This document shows, piece after piece, positions 1 through 7,837 of a stretch of 64,000 nucleotides of DNA (its first letter is position 1; each line of letters begins with the position of its first letter). The stretch is taken from contig NZ_JARZAI010000014.1 in the NCBI RefSeq assembly GCF_029893355.1, forward strand, positions 1 through 64,000. Reading direction: 5' to 3'. The translations under genes were made by a program, and so were the position numbers. The notes beneath the pieces were generated by a model. The model did not search any database and was not told where the DNA came from. It worked only from the letters and a program-made list of their open reading frames with translations. This DNA is from Kitasatospora sp. MAA4. Lineage in GTDB: Bacteria; Actinomycetota; Actinomycetes; Streptomycetales; Streptomycetaceae.

Positions 1-197
1 CGTCGGCCCCGCCGAGCCCCGCCCCCCCGGGGGCGGCCGCCGCCCCCCGCGGCGCCCCCCGGGGGGGGGGGGGGGGGGTTTTGCGTGTGCCCGCGCCCCC
101 CCCCCCGGGCCGTCCGCCGTTTCCGGAGCGGTCGGGACCGCGCCGAGAGGCCCTTCAGCACAGGAGAAAACACCCATAGTGTGACAATCTCGCCCAC
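1..197. other. GC-only low-complexity window edge, then leader of the alkyl sulfatase gene
   Basis: Bases 1-110 consist almost entirely of G and C, with an uninterrupted run of 18 G at 61-78 preceded by six C, and a long C run near 95-106. I see no gene here. Such homopolymers are typical of poorly resolved contig ends, so this stretch may contain sequencing error. Bases 111-197 look normal and should hold the promoter and ribosome site of the following gene; an AGGAG lies at about 161-165, rather far from the start codon. Confidence 0.6.
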
Positions 198-2027
198 ATG
201 ACAGCCACAGCTCCCTCCTTCGACGACACCGAGGACTTCGCGGACGCCGACCGCGGGTTCATCGACCGTCTCGACCCGGCCGTGGTCACCGCGGACGACG
301 GTCGAGTGGTCTGGGACAACGACGCCTACGCGTTCCTCGACAAGCCCTGCCCCGAGACCGCCGACCCCAGCCTCTGGCGCCAGGGCGCACTCACCGCCCG
401 GCAGGGGTTGTACCAGGTCACCGAGGGCATCTACCAGGTCCGCGGCCTGGACCTGTCCAACATGACGCTGGTCGAGGGCGACCGCGGAGTCATCGTCATC
501 GATCCGCTGATCTCCGCCGAGACGGCCGCGGCCGCGCTGCGGCTGTACCGACGCAACCGCGGCGACCGGCCGGTCACCGGGCTGATCTACACCCACTCGC
601 ACGGCGACCACTTCGGCGGCGCCCGCGGCGTGCTGCCGCACGGCCATGAGCCCGTCCCGGTGATCGCCCCGCAGGGCTTCCTGGAGCACGCGGCCAGCGA
701 GAACGTCTACGCCGGCAACGCGATGACCCGCCGCGCGGTCTACATGTACGGCGCCCGGCTGCCCAAGGCGCCGGACGGCCAGATCGGCTGCGGCCTGGGG
801 ATGACCACCTCACTGGGCACCGTCACGCTCATCGCGCCCACCGTGGACATCACCCGCACTGGCCAGGTGGAGACCGTGGACGGCGTGCGGATCGTCTTCC
901 AGCTCACCCCGGGCACCGAGGCACCGGCCGAGATGAACTTCCACTTCCCCGACCGCAGGGCGCTCTGCCTGGCCGAGAACGCCACCCACACCATGCACAA
1001 CGTGCTGACCCTGCGCGGCGCCGTGGTCCGCGACGCCCGGGTCTGGGCGCACTACCTGGACGAGGCGCTCGCCCTCTTCGGCGCCGACTCCGACGTCTCC
1101 TTCGCCTCGCACCACTGGCCGACCTGGGGACAGCAGAGGATCGCCCGCCACCTCACCGTGCAGCGCGACCTGTACGCCTACCTGCACGACCAGACCCTGC
1201 GGCTGCTCAACGCCGGCCTGACCGGCCCGGAGATCGCCGAGGAGCTGGAACTCTCCCCCGAGCTGGTGAAGTCCTGGGCGCTGCGCGGCTACTACGGCTC
1301 GCTCAGCCACAACGTCAAGGCGATCTACCAGCGGTACATGGGCTGGTACGACGGCAACCCGGCCCACCTCTGGGAGCACCCGCCGGTCGAGCTGGCCAAG
1401 CGCCACACCGACGCGCTGGGCGGCGTGGACGCCACCGTCGCCAAGGCGAAGGAGTACGCGGCGGGCGGCGACCAGCGGTTCGCGGCGACCCTGCTGAACC
1501 ACGCGGTCTTCGCCCGGCCCGACCACCAGGACGCCCGGCTGGCGCTGGCCGAGGTCTACGAGGTGCTCGGGTGCGGCGCCGAGAACGGCACCTGGCGCAA
1601 CGTCTACCTGACCGCCGCGATGGAACTGCGCGGCACCCCCGCCACCGTCGAACTCCAGGTGGCCAACCCCGAGATGTCGATGGCCCTCACCGTGGGGCAG
1701 CTGATCGACTCGCTGGCCGTCCGGGTCAACGGACCGCGCGCCTGGGGCACCGCGCTGACCGTCGACTGGCTGCTCGGCGACGAGCGGCGCGGCTGGCGGC
1801 TGACGCTCTCCAACGGCGCGCTCACCCACCGCAGCGCCGCCCTGGGCAGATCGCTGGGCCGGGAGCCGGCCGACCTCACCCTCAAGCTCGGCAAGGCCCA
1901 GCTGCTGGGCCTGCTCGCCGGGGGCGGTCTGGACGGGATCGAGCACAGCGGCGACCCGAAGGCGCTGACCCGGCTGTTCGACCTCCTCGACACCCCGGAC
2001 CCGAACTTCCCCGTCGTCACGCCGTAA
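198..2027 (+). CDS. Alkyl/aryl-sulfatase, metallo-beta-lactamase fold (SdsA family)
   Basis: Predicted hydrolase of alkyl sulfate esters such as dodecyl sulfate, releasing an alcohol and sulfate for use as carbon or sulfur source. The 609-residue protein has the family layout: an N-terminal metallo-beta-lactamase domain with the zinc motif THSHGDHFGG near residue 133, further ligand regions around LAENATHTMHN (near 257) and ASHHWPTW (near 303), an alpha-helical dimerisation middle, and a C-terminal SCP2-like domain from about 490. Length is close to Pseudomonas SdsA1 but there is no obvious export signal, so it is probably cytoplasmic or leaderless. It stands alone, converges on the DedA gene and shares a bidirectional terminator with it. 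Family assignment is firm; the natural substrate is not known from sequence. Confidence 0.9.
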   Translation: MTATAPSFDDTEDFADADRGFIDRLDPAVVTADDGRVVWDNDAYAFLDKPCPETADPSLWRQGALTARQGLYQVTEGIYQVRGLDLSNMTLVEGDRGVIVIDPLISAETAAAALRLYRRNRGDRPVTGLIYTHSHGDHFGGARGVLPHGHEPVPVIAPQGFLEHAASENVYAGNAMTRRAVYMYGARLPKAPDGQIGCGLGMTTSLGTVTLIAPTVDITRTGQVETVDGVRIVFQLTPGTEAPAEMNFHFPDRRALCLAENATHTMHNVLTLRGAVVRDARVWAHYLDEALALFGADSDVSFASHHWPTWGQQRIARHLTVQRDLYAYLHDQTLRLLNAGLTGPEIAEELELSPELVKSWALRGYYGSLSHNVKAIYQRYMGWYDGNPAHLWEHPPVELAKRHTDALGGVDATVAKAKEYAAGGDQRFAATLLNHAVFARPDHQDARLALAEVYEVLGCGAENGTWRNVYLTAAMELRGTPATVELQVANPEMSMALTVGQLIDSLAVRVNGPRAWGTALTVDWLLGDERRGWRLTLSNGALTHRSAALGRSLGREPADLTLKLGKAQLLGLLAGGGLDGIEHSGDPKALTRLFDLLDTPDPNFPVVTP

Positions 2028-2031
2028 ACGC

Positions 2032-2068
2032 CTCGGCCCCCGCCACGGCGATCGTGGCAGGGGCCGAG
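2032..2068. terminator. Bidirectional terminator between alkyl sulfatase and DedA genes
   Basis: Stem CTCGGCCCC (2032-2040) pairs with GGGGCCGAG (2060-2068); after one mismatch GCCACG (2042-2047) pairs with CGTGGC (2053-2058), leaving a 5-nt loop. It lies between two convergent stop codons. Confidence 0.75.
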
Positions 2069-2086
2069 TCGTTCACGGGCGGGGCG

Positions 2087-2815
2087 TCAGCCGCGGCGGT
2101 GCCGACCGGCGGTCTCCGCCTCCGGCTCGGCCGCGAAGCCCGCGCCCGCGGCGCCGGCGATCTTGCGCTTCTTGCGCTCGCGGACGACCTCGACCAGGAT
2201 CGGCGAGATCGAGAGCAGGATGATCAGGGCCATCGCCGGGATCAGGTACTTGTCGATCACCGGGGCCATCGAGTCGCCGAAGAAGTAGCCGATGCTGAGC
2301 ATCACCTCGGTCCAGATCACCCCGCCGACCAGGTTCCAGACGAAGAACGTCCGGGCCGGCATCTCCAGCGTCCCGGCCACCGGGTTGAGGAAGGTCCGCA
2401 CGATCGGGATGAAGCGGGCCATCACCACGGCCTTCGCCGGCCCGAACTTCTCGAAGTACTCCTCGGCCTTCACGACGTACTCACGCTTGAAGATCTTCGA
2501 GTCGGGCCGGTCGAACAGCTTCTTGCCGACCTTCGCCCCGATCAGGTGGCCCAGCTGCGCGCCGGCCACCGCGCAGAGCGGCGCGGCGATCAGCAGGACG
2601 GCGATCGGCATCTGCACGCCGGGACCGAACGCCTTGGCCGCCGCGCTGGAGGCGGCCACACCGGCCAGGATCAGCAGCGAGTCCCCGGGGAGGAAGAAGC
2701 CGATCAGCAGGCCGGTCTCGGCGAAGATGATCGCCAGCAGTCCGATCGTCCCGACCGAGGCGACCAACGACTTGGCGTCCAGGAGGTTGACCGCGAGTTC
2801 GGTGGAGGTAGTCAC
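2087..2815 (-). CDS. DedA family (VTT/SNARE-associated) membrane protein
   Basis: Integral membrane protein of the DedA/VTT superfamily, whose members are linked to undecaprenyl-phosphate or phospholipid flipping and envelope homeostasis. The 242-residue product has the family hallmark GFFLPGDSLLILAG (about 33-46), the conserved arginine-containing segment MARFIPIVRTFLNPVAG (about 138-154), several hydrophobic helices and a basic tail ending in RHRRG. I choose the GTG at 2815 because the conserved region begins about 20 residues later; the open frame upstream is intergenic sequence. It is divergent from the aldolase gene. No specific substrate can be read from the sequence. Confidence 0.88.
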   Translation of the reverse strand: MTTSTELAVNLLDAKSLVASVGTIGLLAIIFAETGLLIGFFLPGDSLLILAGVAASSAAAKAFGPGVQMPIAVLLIAAPLCAVAGAQLGHLIGAKVGKKLFDRPDSKIFKREYVVKAEEYFEKFGPAKAVVMARFIPIVRTFLNPVAGTLEMPARTFFVWNLVGGVIWTEVMLSIGYFFGDSMAPVIDKYLIPAMALIILLSISPILVEVVRERKKRKIAGAAGAGFAAEPEAETAGRHRRG

Positions 2816-3154
2816 CGGCGCAGAATAGCGCGGACGGGTGGCCGGAACCTTACGACCCGGCCCGGTTCGCGACCGCATCGTCCCTTTCGTCCTCCGGCAC
2901 GGCCGGTTACCGTCCCGACTGGCGGGCGGGGAGGTGAAGCCGGGGCACGAGTCTGGAAAGATGGCACAGGCGTCCGGGCCGCGGTCGCACCTCACCCGCT
3001 CCCACCACCCTCGACGGGGCGGAGCACCGCGGCAGCCCGGCGCCGTCGCACCCTGGTACAGCCGCACCGCCGCGAACAGTACCGAGGACGTACCGAGGCG
3101 TACGAGCGCCAGACAGGCCGACCGTACGCCGCACACCGACAGGAGCGGATTCGC
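2816..3154. promoter_or_regulatory. Divergent intergenic region, dedA / fba
   Basis: This 339-base gap separates two divergent genes and must contain both promoters. The best candidate for fba is GTGAAG (2934-2939), a 17-nt spacer and AAAGAT (2957-2962), which would give a leader of roughly 185 nt. It is only a partial match to the vegetative consensus. A clear Shine-Dalgarno AGGAGCGG (3141-3148) precedes the fba ATG. Open frames crossing this region show no recognisable protein. Confidence 0.35.
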
Positions 3155-4177
3155 ATGCCCATCGCAACTCCCGAGGTCTACACCGAGATGCTGGACCGGG
3201 CCAAGGCGGGCAAGTTCGCCTACCCGGCCATCAACGTCACCTCGACGCAGACGCTGCACGCGGCGCTGCGCGGCTTCGCCGAGGCCGAGAGCGACGGCAT
3301 CATCCAGATCTCGACCGGCGGTGCCGAGTTCCTGGGCGGCCAGCACAACAAGGACATGGTGACCGGCGCCGTCGCGCTCGCCGAGTTCGCGCACATCGTG
3401 GCCGCCAAGTACGACATCACGGTCGCCCTGCACACCGACCACTGCCCCAAGGACAAGCTGGACGGCTACGTCCGCCCGCTGATCGCGATCTCCGCCGAGC
3501 GTGTCGCCAAGGGCCAGAACCCGCTCTTCCAGTCGCACATGTGGGACGGCTCCGCCGAGACCCTGGCCGACAACCTGGCCATCGGCCAGGAGCTGCTGGC
3601 CCAGGCCGCCGCCGCCAAGATCATCCTTGAGGTCGAGATCACCCCGACCGGTGGCGAGGAGGACGGCGTCTCGCACGAGATCAACGACGAGCTCTACACC
3701 ACCGTCAACGACGTGGTGCGCACCGCCGAGGCGCTGGGCCTGGGCGAGAAGGGCCGCTACCTGCTGGCCGCCTCGTTCGGCAACGTGCACGGCGTCTACA
3801 AGCCGGGCAACGTCGTGCTCCGCCCGGAGCTGCTGCGCGACCTCCAGGACGCGATCGGCCAGCAGTACGGCAAGAAGGACCCGTTCGACTTCGTCTTCCA
3901 CGGCGGCTCCGGCTCCAGCGCCGAGGAGATCGCCACCGCGCTGGAGAACGGCGTCGTGAAGATGAACCTCGACACCGACACCCAGTACGCCTTCACCCGC
4001 CCGATCGCGGACCACATGTTCCGCAACTACGACGGCGTCCTGAAGGTCGACGGCGAGGTCGGCAAGAAGAGCACCTACGACCCCCGCACCTGGGGCAAGC
4101 TGGCCGAGGCCGGCATGGCCGCCCGCGTGGTCGAGGCCACCAGGAGCCTGCGCTCCGCGGGCACCCGCCTGAAGTAG
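3155..4177 (+). CDS. fbaA: Class II fructose-bisphosphate aldolase
   Basis: Cleaves fructose 1,6-bisphosphate to glyceraldehyde 3-phosphate and dihydroxyacetone phosphate in glycolysis, and runs in reverse in gluconeogenesis; zinc-dependent. The 340-residue protein matches the usual actinobacterial class II length. Visible motifs are the zinc-ligand segment ALHTDHCPK (about 91-99), EVEITPTGGEEDG (about 159-171), a conserved NVHGVYKPGN (about 210-219) and the phosphate-binding FHGGSGSS (about 249-256). The ATG at 3155 is chosen because AGGAGCGG sits about 6 nt upstream and the family N-terminus begins exactly there. It is monocistronic with a strong downstream hairpin. Confidence 0.97.
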   Translation: MPIATPEVYTEMLDRAKAGKFAYPAINVTSTQTLHAALRGFAEAESDGIIQISTGGAEFLGGQHNKDMVTGAVALAEFAHIVAAKYDITVALHTDHCPKDKLDGYVRPLIAISAERVAKGQNPLFQSHMWDGSAETLADNLAIGQELLAQAAAAKIILEVEITPTGGEEDGVSHEINDELYTTVNDVVRTAEALGLGEKGRYLLAASFGNVHGVYKPGNVVLRPELLRDLQDAIGQQYGKKDPFDFVFHGGSGSSAEEIATALENGVVKMNLDTDTQYAFTRPIADHMFRNYDGVLKVDGEVGKKSTYDPRTWGKLAEAGMAARVVEATRSLRSAGTRLK

Positions 4178-4190
4178 TCCGCACGCCCCT

Positions 4191-4224
4191 GAGCCCCGGT
4201 CCGGCATCTGCCGAGCCGGGGCTC
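4191..4224 (+). terminator. Rho-independent-type terminator after fba
   Basis: Perfect 9-bp stem GAGCCCCGG (4191-4199) / CCGGGGCTC (4216-4224), 13 nt after the aldolase stop codon. As usual in high-GC actinomycetes the U-tract is poor. Confidence 0.7.
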
Positions 4225-4340
4225 GGTCGTTTGACTCGACCATGACCGAGGCAAAATCTTCCCCTTGTCCCGGTATGAACTTCGCCAGCCGGTCGCGTCC
4301 CGCTGACGATCTCTCAGCAACGCCGCGTTGTCTGCTACGT

Positions 4341-6437
4341 ATGGCTACCACCGAACTACTCACCGCCCCCGACCTGCCATCCGCCGCCCGAGCGGTCCGC
4401 CGCGCACCGTGGAGATCCCCCGCAGGGCAGCCCGCATACGCCCGTCCTGCCCTGCTCGGCATCGCCGCCCTCGCGGGGGTGCTGTTCTTCTGGGGGATCG
4501 GCCGCAGCGGCTACCACGTCTTCTACGCCAACGGCGTGCGCAGCATGACCGAGAGCTGGAAGGCCTTCGTCTTCGGCTCCTACGATCCGGCCAACACGAT
4601 CACCCTGGACAAACTGCCCGGCTTCCTCTGGCCGCAGGCGCTCTCCGCCCGGCTGCTGGGCTTCCACCCCTGGGCGCTGACCCTGCCGCAGGCCGTCGAG
4701 GGCGTGCTCTCGGTGCTGGTGCTCTTCCGGACCGTACGGCGCTGGGCCGGCGCCGACGCCGCGCTCCTGGCAGCCGCCGCCTTCACGCTGACGCCGGTGG
4801 TGGCCGGGCTGTTCCGGACCGCCGTCGAGGACCCGGCCTTCACCCTGCTCCTGCTGCTCGCGGCCGACGCGGCGCAGCGGGCCGCGCGCAGCGGGCGGCT
4901 GGGACCGCTGCTGCTGGCCGGCGTCTGGGTCGGGCTGGCCTTCCAGACCAAGATGCTGGAGGCCTGGGCGGTACTGCCGGCCCTGGGCGCGGTCTACCTG
5001 CTCTCGGCGCCGGTCCGGCTGCGCCGACGTCTCGGGCACCTGGCCCTGGCCGGTCTGGTGACGCTGGCCGTCTCGGCCTCCTGGGTGGCGATGGCGACCC
5101 TGACGCCCGCCGCCGACCGGCCCTACATCGACGGGACGACCAACAACTCGGCGTACAGCATGGTCGTCGGCTACAACTTCCTGAACCGGTTCTCCTCGGT
5201 CGGCCTCAGCGCCCAGGAGACCGGCAGCGTGGTCTCCACCCGCGGCGGCGGCCCGGCCCCGCACCCCTCGGGCGCCGCGCAGACGCCGGGCCCGGGCGGC
5301 GGCCAGCAGCACGCCGGCGGGCCGATGGGCGCGGACGGCGGCTGGACGAAGATGTTCGGCTCCCAGTTCGCCCCGCAGACCGGCTGGCTCTACCCGCTGG
5401 CGGCGATCGCGCTGCTCTGCGCGCTGGCCTGGCGGCGCCGCGAACCGCGCACCGACCCGCTGCGGGCCGGCTACCTGCTCTGGGGCTGCTGGCTGGCCGT
5501 CTTCTTCGCGGTCTTCAGCGCGGGCAGCGTCGGCGGCCACAGCTACTACATGGGCGTGATCGCCGCCCCGCTGGCCGCGCTGAGCGGTGCCGGAACGATC
5601 CTGCTCTGGCAGGCCTACCGGGACGGCGGACGGCGGGCCTGGGCGCTGCCCGCAGCGGTCGCCGCCACGGTGGCCTGGAGTGCCTGGCTGGCCCGGGACT
5701 TCCCCGGTTTCCTGCCCTGGCTGGCCCCCACCGCGCTGGGCACCGGCGCGCTCGCACTGCTGCTGCTCGGCGCGGCGAAGACCGCCCGGCTGGGCGGGCG
5801 CGGGATCGGCCGGGTGCGGCTGGCGACGGTCGGCCTGTTCACCGCGCTGGCCGCGGTGCTGGTCGGTCCGGGTGCCTGGGCCGCCTCGGTGCTGGACCCG
5901 GCGTACGGGAACTCCGGGATGGGCACCGTCGGCCCCGAGGCGCGGCACGGCTTCGGCAGTCGGCCGCAGCCGGCCGGCCCACCGCCGGCCGATGCTCCCG
6001 CGACGTCCGGCTTCCCGAGTGGCTCGACCCGGCTGACGGCCGCCCAGCAGGCCCTGTACGACTACCTCCGGGCCCATGACGAGGGCGCCCGCTACCTCTT
6101 CGCCGCGACCAGCTGGTCGGCCTCCTCGCCGTACATCCTGGCCACCGGCGCCGAGGTGCTCCCGATGGGCGGGTTCACCGGGCAGGTGCCGGCCCCCTCG
6201 CTCGACCGGGTACGCGCGCTGATCGGCGGCGGGCAGCTGCGCTTCGTGATGATCGCCAAGGGGTTGGGCTCCCAGGTGACGGGCGCCAAGGGTGCCGGGC
6301 CGACCGAGGCGATCGCCTCCTGGGTCCGCGCCAACTGCACCCTGGTCCCGCCCGCCGCCTACGGACAGCCCGCCGAACAGCCCGCCGAGCGGACCGCCGA
6401 CAAGGCGGCGGAGCAGCCGCTGTACCGCTGCTCCTAG
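4341..6437 (+). CDS. Glycosyltransferase family 39-like (ArnT/PMT-type) membrane protein
   Basis: Large polytopic membrane protein of 698 residues, of the GT-C superfamily that uses polyprenyl-phosphate sugars to glycosylate lipids, polymers or exported proteins. Features: a first helix near residue 35, then a large first loop with FGSYDPANTITLDKLPGFLWPQA containing the acidic residues typical of GT-C catalysis, a hydrophobic core of about 11 helices, a Gly/Pro-rich extracytoplasmic insert (about 300-345) and a soluble C-terminal domain (about 540-698). The ATG at 4341 gives the expected short cytoplasmic N-terminus; an in-frame ATG at 4242 would only add sequence unlike a membrane protein. 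It converges on the DUF3151 gene. Donor and acceptor cannot be inferred. Confidence 0.82.
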   Translation: MATTELLTAPDLPSAARAVRRAPWRSPAGQPAYARPALLGIAALAGVLFFWGIGRSGYHVFYANGVRSMTESWKAFVFGSYDPANTITLDKLPGFLWPQALSARLLGFHPWALTLPQAVEGVLSVLVLFRTVRRWAGADAALLAAAAFTLTPVVAGLFRTAVEDPAFTLLLLLAADAAQRAARSGRLGPLLLAGVWVGLAFQTKMLEAWAVLPALGAVYLLSAPVRLRRRLGHLALAGLVTLAVSASWVAMATLTPAADRPYIDGTTNNSAYSMVVGYNFLNRFSSVGLSAQETGSVVSTRGGGPAPHPSGAAQTPGPGGGQQHAGGPMGADGGWTKMFGSQFAPQTGWLYPLAAIALLCALAWRRREPRTDPLRAGYLLWGCWLAVFFAVFSAGSVGGHSYYMGVIAAPLAALSGAGTILLWQAYRDGGRRAWALPAAVAATVAWSAWLARDFPGFLPWLAPTALGTGALALLLLGAAKTARLGGRGIGRVRLATVGLFTALAAVLVGPGAWAASVLDPAYGNSGMGTVGPEARHGFGSRPQPAGPPPADAPATSGFPSGSTRLTAAQQALYDYLRAHDEGARYLFAATSWSASSPYILATGAEVLPMGGFTGQVPAPSLDRVRALIGGGQLRFVMIAKGLGSQVTGAKGAGPTEAIASWVRANCTLVPPAAYGQPAEQPAERTADKAAEQPLYRCS

Positions 6438-6442
6438 GGTTT

Positions 6443-6476
6443 GTACGGTCCGCCGGGGCCGCCCGGCGGACCGTAC
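6443..6476. terminator. Bidirectional terminator, perfect 15-bp stem
   Basis: GTACGGTCCGCCGGG (6443-6457) is the exact reverse complement of 6462-6476, with a 4-nt loop. It lies between the convergent glycosyltransferase and DUF3151 genes and should serve both. Confidence 0.85.
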
Positions 6477-6482
6477 CGGTGC

Positions 6483-6902
6483 CTACTGCTTGAGCTCGGC
6501 GAAGGCCTCCGCGCTGCTGTCGTTGAGGAACTCCCAGCAGCGGTTGGCCTCTTCGGTCTCCTTGATGGACTCGGCGGCCCGGGCCAGCGCGGCCAGGCAG
6601 CGCAGGAAGCCGCGGTTGGCGCGGTGGTCCCACGGGATCGGCCCGTGCCCCTTCCAACCGGCCCGGCGCAGCGAGTCGAGCCCGCGGTGGTAGCCGGTGC
6701 GCGCGTAGGCGTAGGCCTCGACCGAGCGGCCCGCAGCGAGCGCGTCGTCGGAGAGCATGGCCCAGGCGAGGCAGAACGTGGGGAAGTCGGCAGCCACCTG
6801 GGTGGGCGAAGCCGACTGTTCGGCCATCATCCGGTAGGGCTCGTCCTCCTCCGGGAGGAAGGTCGGTTCGGGTCCGCCGAGAAGGTTCTTGTGAATCGCC
6901 AT
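6483..6902 (-). CDS. DUF3151 family protein
   Basis: Small, probably cytoplasmic protein of 139 residues, of a family restricted to actinobacteria whose function is unknown. Recognisable conserved segments are the N-terminal NLLGGPEPTFLP, the central FPTFCLAWAMLSDDALAAG and the PWDHRANRGFLRCLAALARA segment. There is no signal peptide or membrane segment. The ATG at 6902 is followed directly by the family N-terminus. The upstream neighbour is a gene on the same strand only 22 nt away, so the two may be co-transcribed. Family assignment is confident; no role is proposed. Confidence 0.88.
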   Translation of the reverse strand: MAIHKNLLGGPEPTFLPEEDEPYRMMAEQSASPTQVAADFPTFCLAWAMLSDDALAAGRSVEAYAYARTGYHRGLDSLRRAGWKGHGPIPWDHRANRGFLRCLAALARAAESIKETEEANRCWEFLNDSSAEAFAELKQ

Positions 6903-6924
6903 GCAGGCAGTCTGCCAGAGGCTC

Positions 6925-7773
6925 TCAGCCCAGGATCGGCAGATGGGCCGCGAGATCGCTGCGCTCCCCGCTGGCGCTGACCACCGCCGCGTCCAGCGCC
7001 GCGGCCCAGTCGAGTCGCCCGGTGGCCAGCCGGATCCAGCTGAGCGGGTCGGTCTCGACCACGTTGGGCGGGGTGCCGCGGGTGTGCCGGGGGCCTGCCA
7101 CCGCCTGCACCACCGCGTACGGCGGAATCCTCAACTCGACCGATCCGCCGGGTACTTGGTCGGCGAACGCATCCGCGAGCAGTCGGCAGACCGAGGCCAG
7201 CGCGAAGCGGTCGTGCGGGAAGTCGGCGAGCCCGAGCGCGTCCGCCAGATCGTCGGCGTGCACCACCGCCTCGACCAGCCGGGTGACCAGCATGTCGGCG
7301 AGCGTCATCGACCCCAGTCGGATCTCGAACCGGCGCTGCCCGTCGGCGACTTCGGGCCCCGCCAGCAAGGTCAGCAGGGCGTCGGCCGCCGCGTCGAACT
7401 CCGCCGCCACCGCCGCCGGTCCGGCTGCGAACGCCTCGGCCGCGTGCTCCCTGGCTCCGGCGTCCAGCAGTTCGGCCAGCCCGCCCACGCCGGCTGCCCA
7501 GGCGCTCAGCGAGAGCGGTGCACGCCCCTCCAGCGGCCGGTCCAGGTGCCGTGGCACCCAGGCCAGTTGCAGCGCCAGATGGGCGACGAGCTCGCGGACC
7601 CGCCAGTCCCCCAGCCGGGTGGGCAGCGCGAGCAGCCGCTCCGCCTGCTCGTCCGCGCAGAGCCGCCGCACCGCACCGCGCAGCGCCTCGGTCTGCGCGG
7701 CCAGTGCGGCCCGCACCTTGACCGGGTCATAGCTGCGGGCACGACGGGCAGCGGTACCGCGGGAAGTCGCCAT
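6925..7773 (-). CDS. Maleylpyruvate isomerase/DinB-like (TIGR03083-type) protein
   Basis: The 282-residue protein begins with a basic stretch and then a helical-bundle domain with the pattern GDWRVRELVAHLALQLAW (about 69-86), typical of the mycothiol-dependent maleylpyruvate isomerase N-terminal/DinB-like family. The histidine in this motif is a metal ligand in characterised members. A second half (about 165-282) contains LADMLVTRLVEAVVHADDLADALG, another family feature. Members catalyse or are presumed to catalyse mycothiol-dependent reactions, but most are uncharacterised. The gene lies between purL and the DUF3151 gene on the same strand and is separated from purL by a hairpin. Confidence 0.78.
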   Translation of the reverse strand: MATSRGTAARRARSYDPVKVRAALAAQTEALRGAVRRLCADEQAERLLALPTRLGDWRVRELVAHLALQLAWVPRHLDRPLEGRAPLSLSAWAAGVGGLAELLDAGAREHAAEAFAAGPAAVAAEFDAAADALLTLLAGPEVADGQRRFEIRLGSMTLADMLVTRLVEAVVHADDLADALGLADFPHDRFALASVCRLLADAFADQVPGGSVELRIPPYAVVQAVAGPRHTRGTPPNVVETDPLSWIRLATGRLDWAAALDAAVVSASGERSDLAAHLPILG

Positions 7774-7789
7774 GGGCCCACGCTACGCC

Positions 7790-7830
7790 GAAGGGCGGCC
7801 CGCCCCGGAATCCGGAGTGGGCCGCCCTTC
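7790..7830 (-). terminator. Terminator downstream of purL
   Basis: GAAGGGCGGCCC (7790-7801) pairs perfectly with GGGCCGCCCTTC (7819-7830), starting 8 nt beyond the purL stop codon. It separates purSQL from the next gene on the strand. Confidence 0.75.
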
Positions 7831-7837
7831 GCACGGG

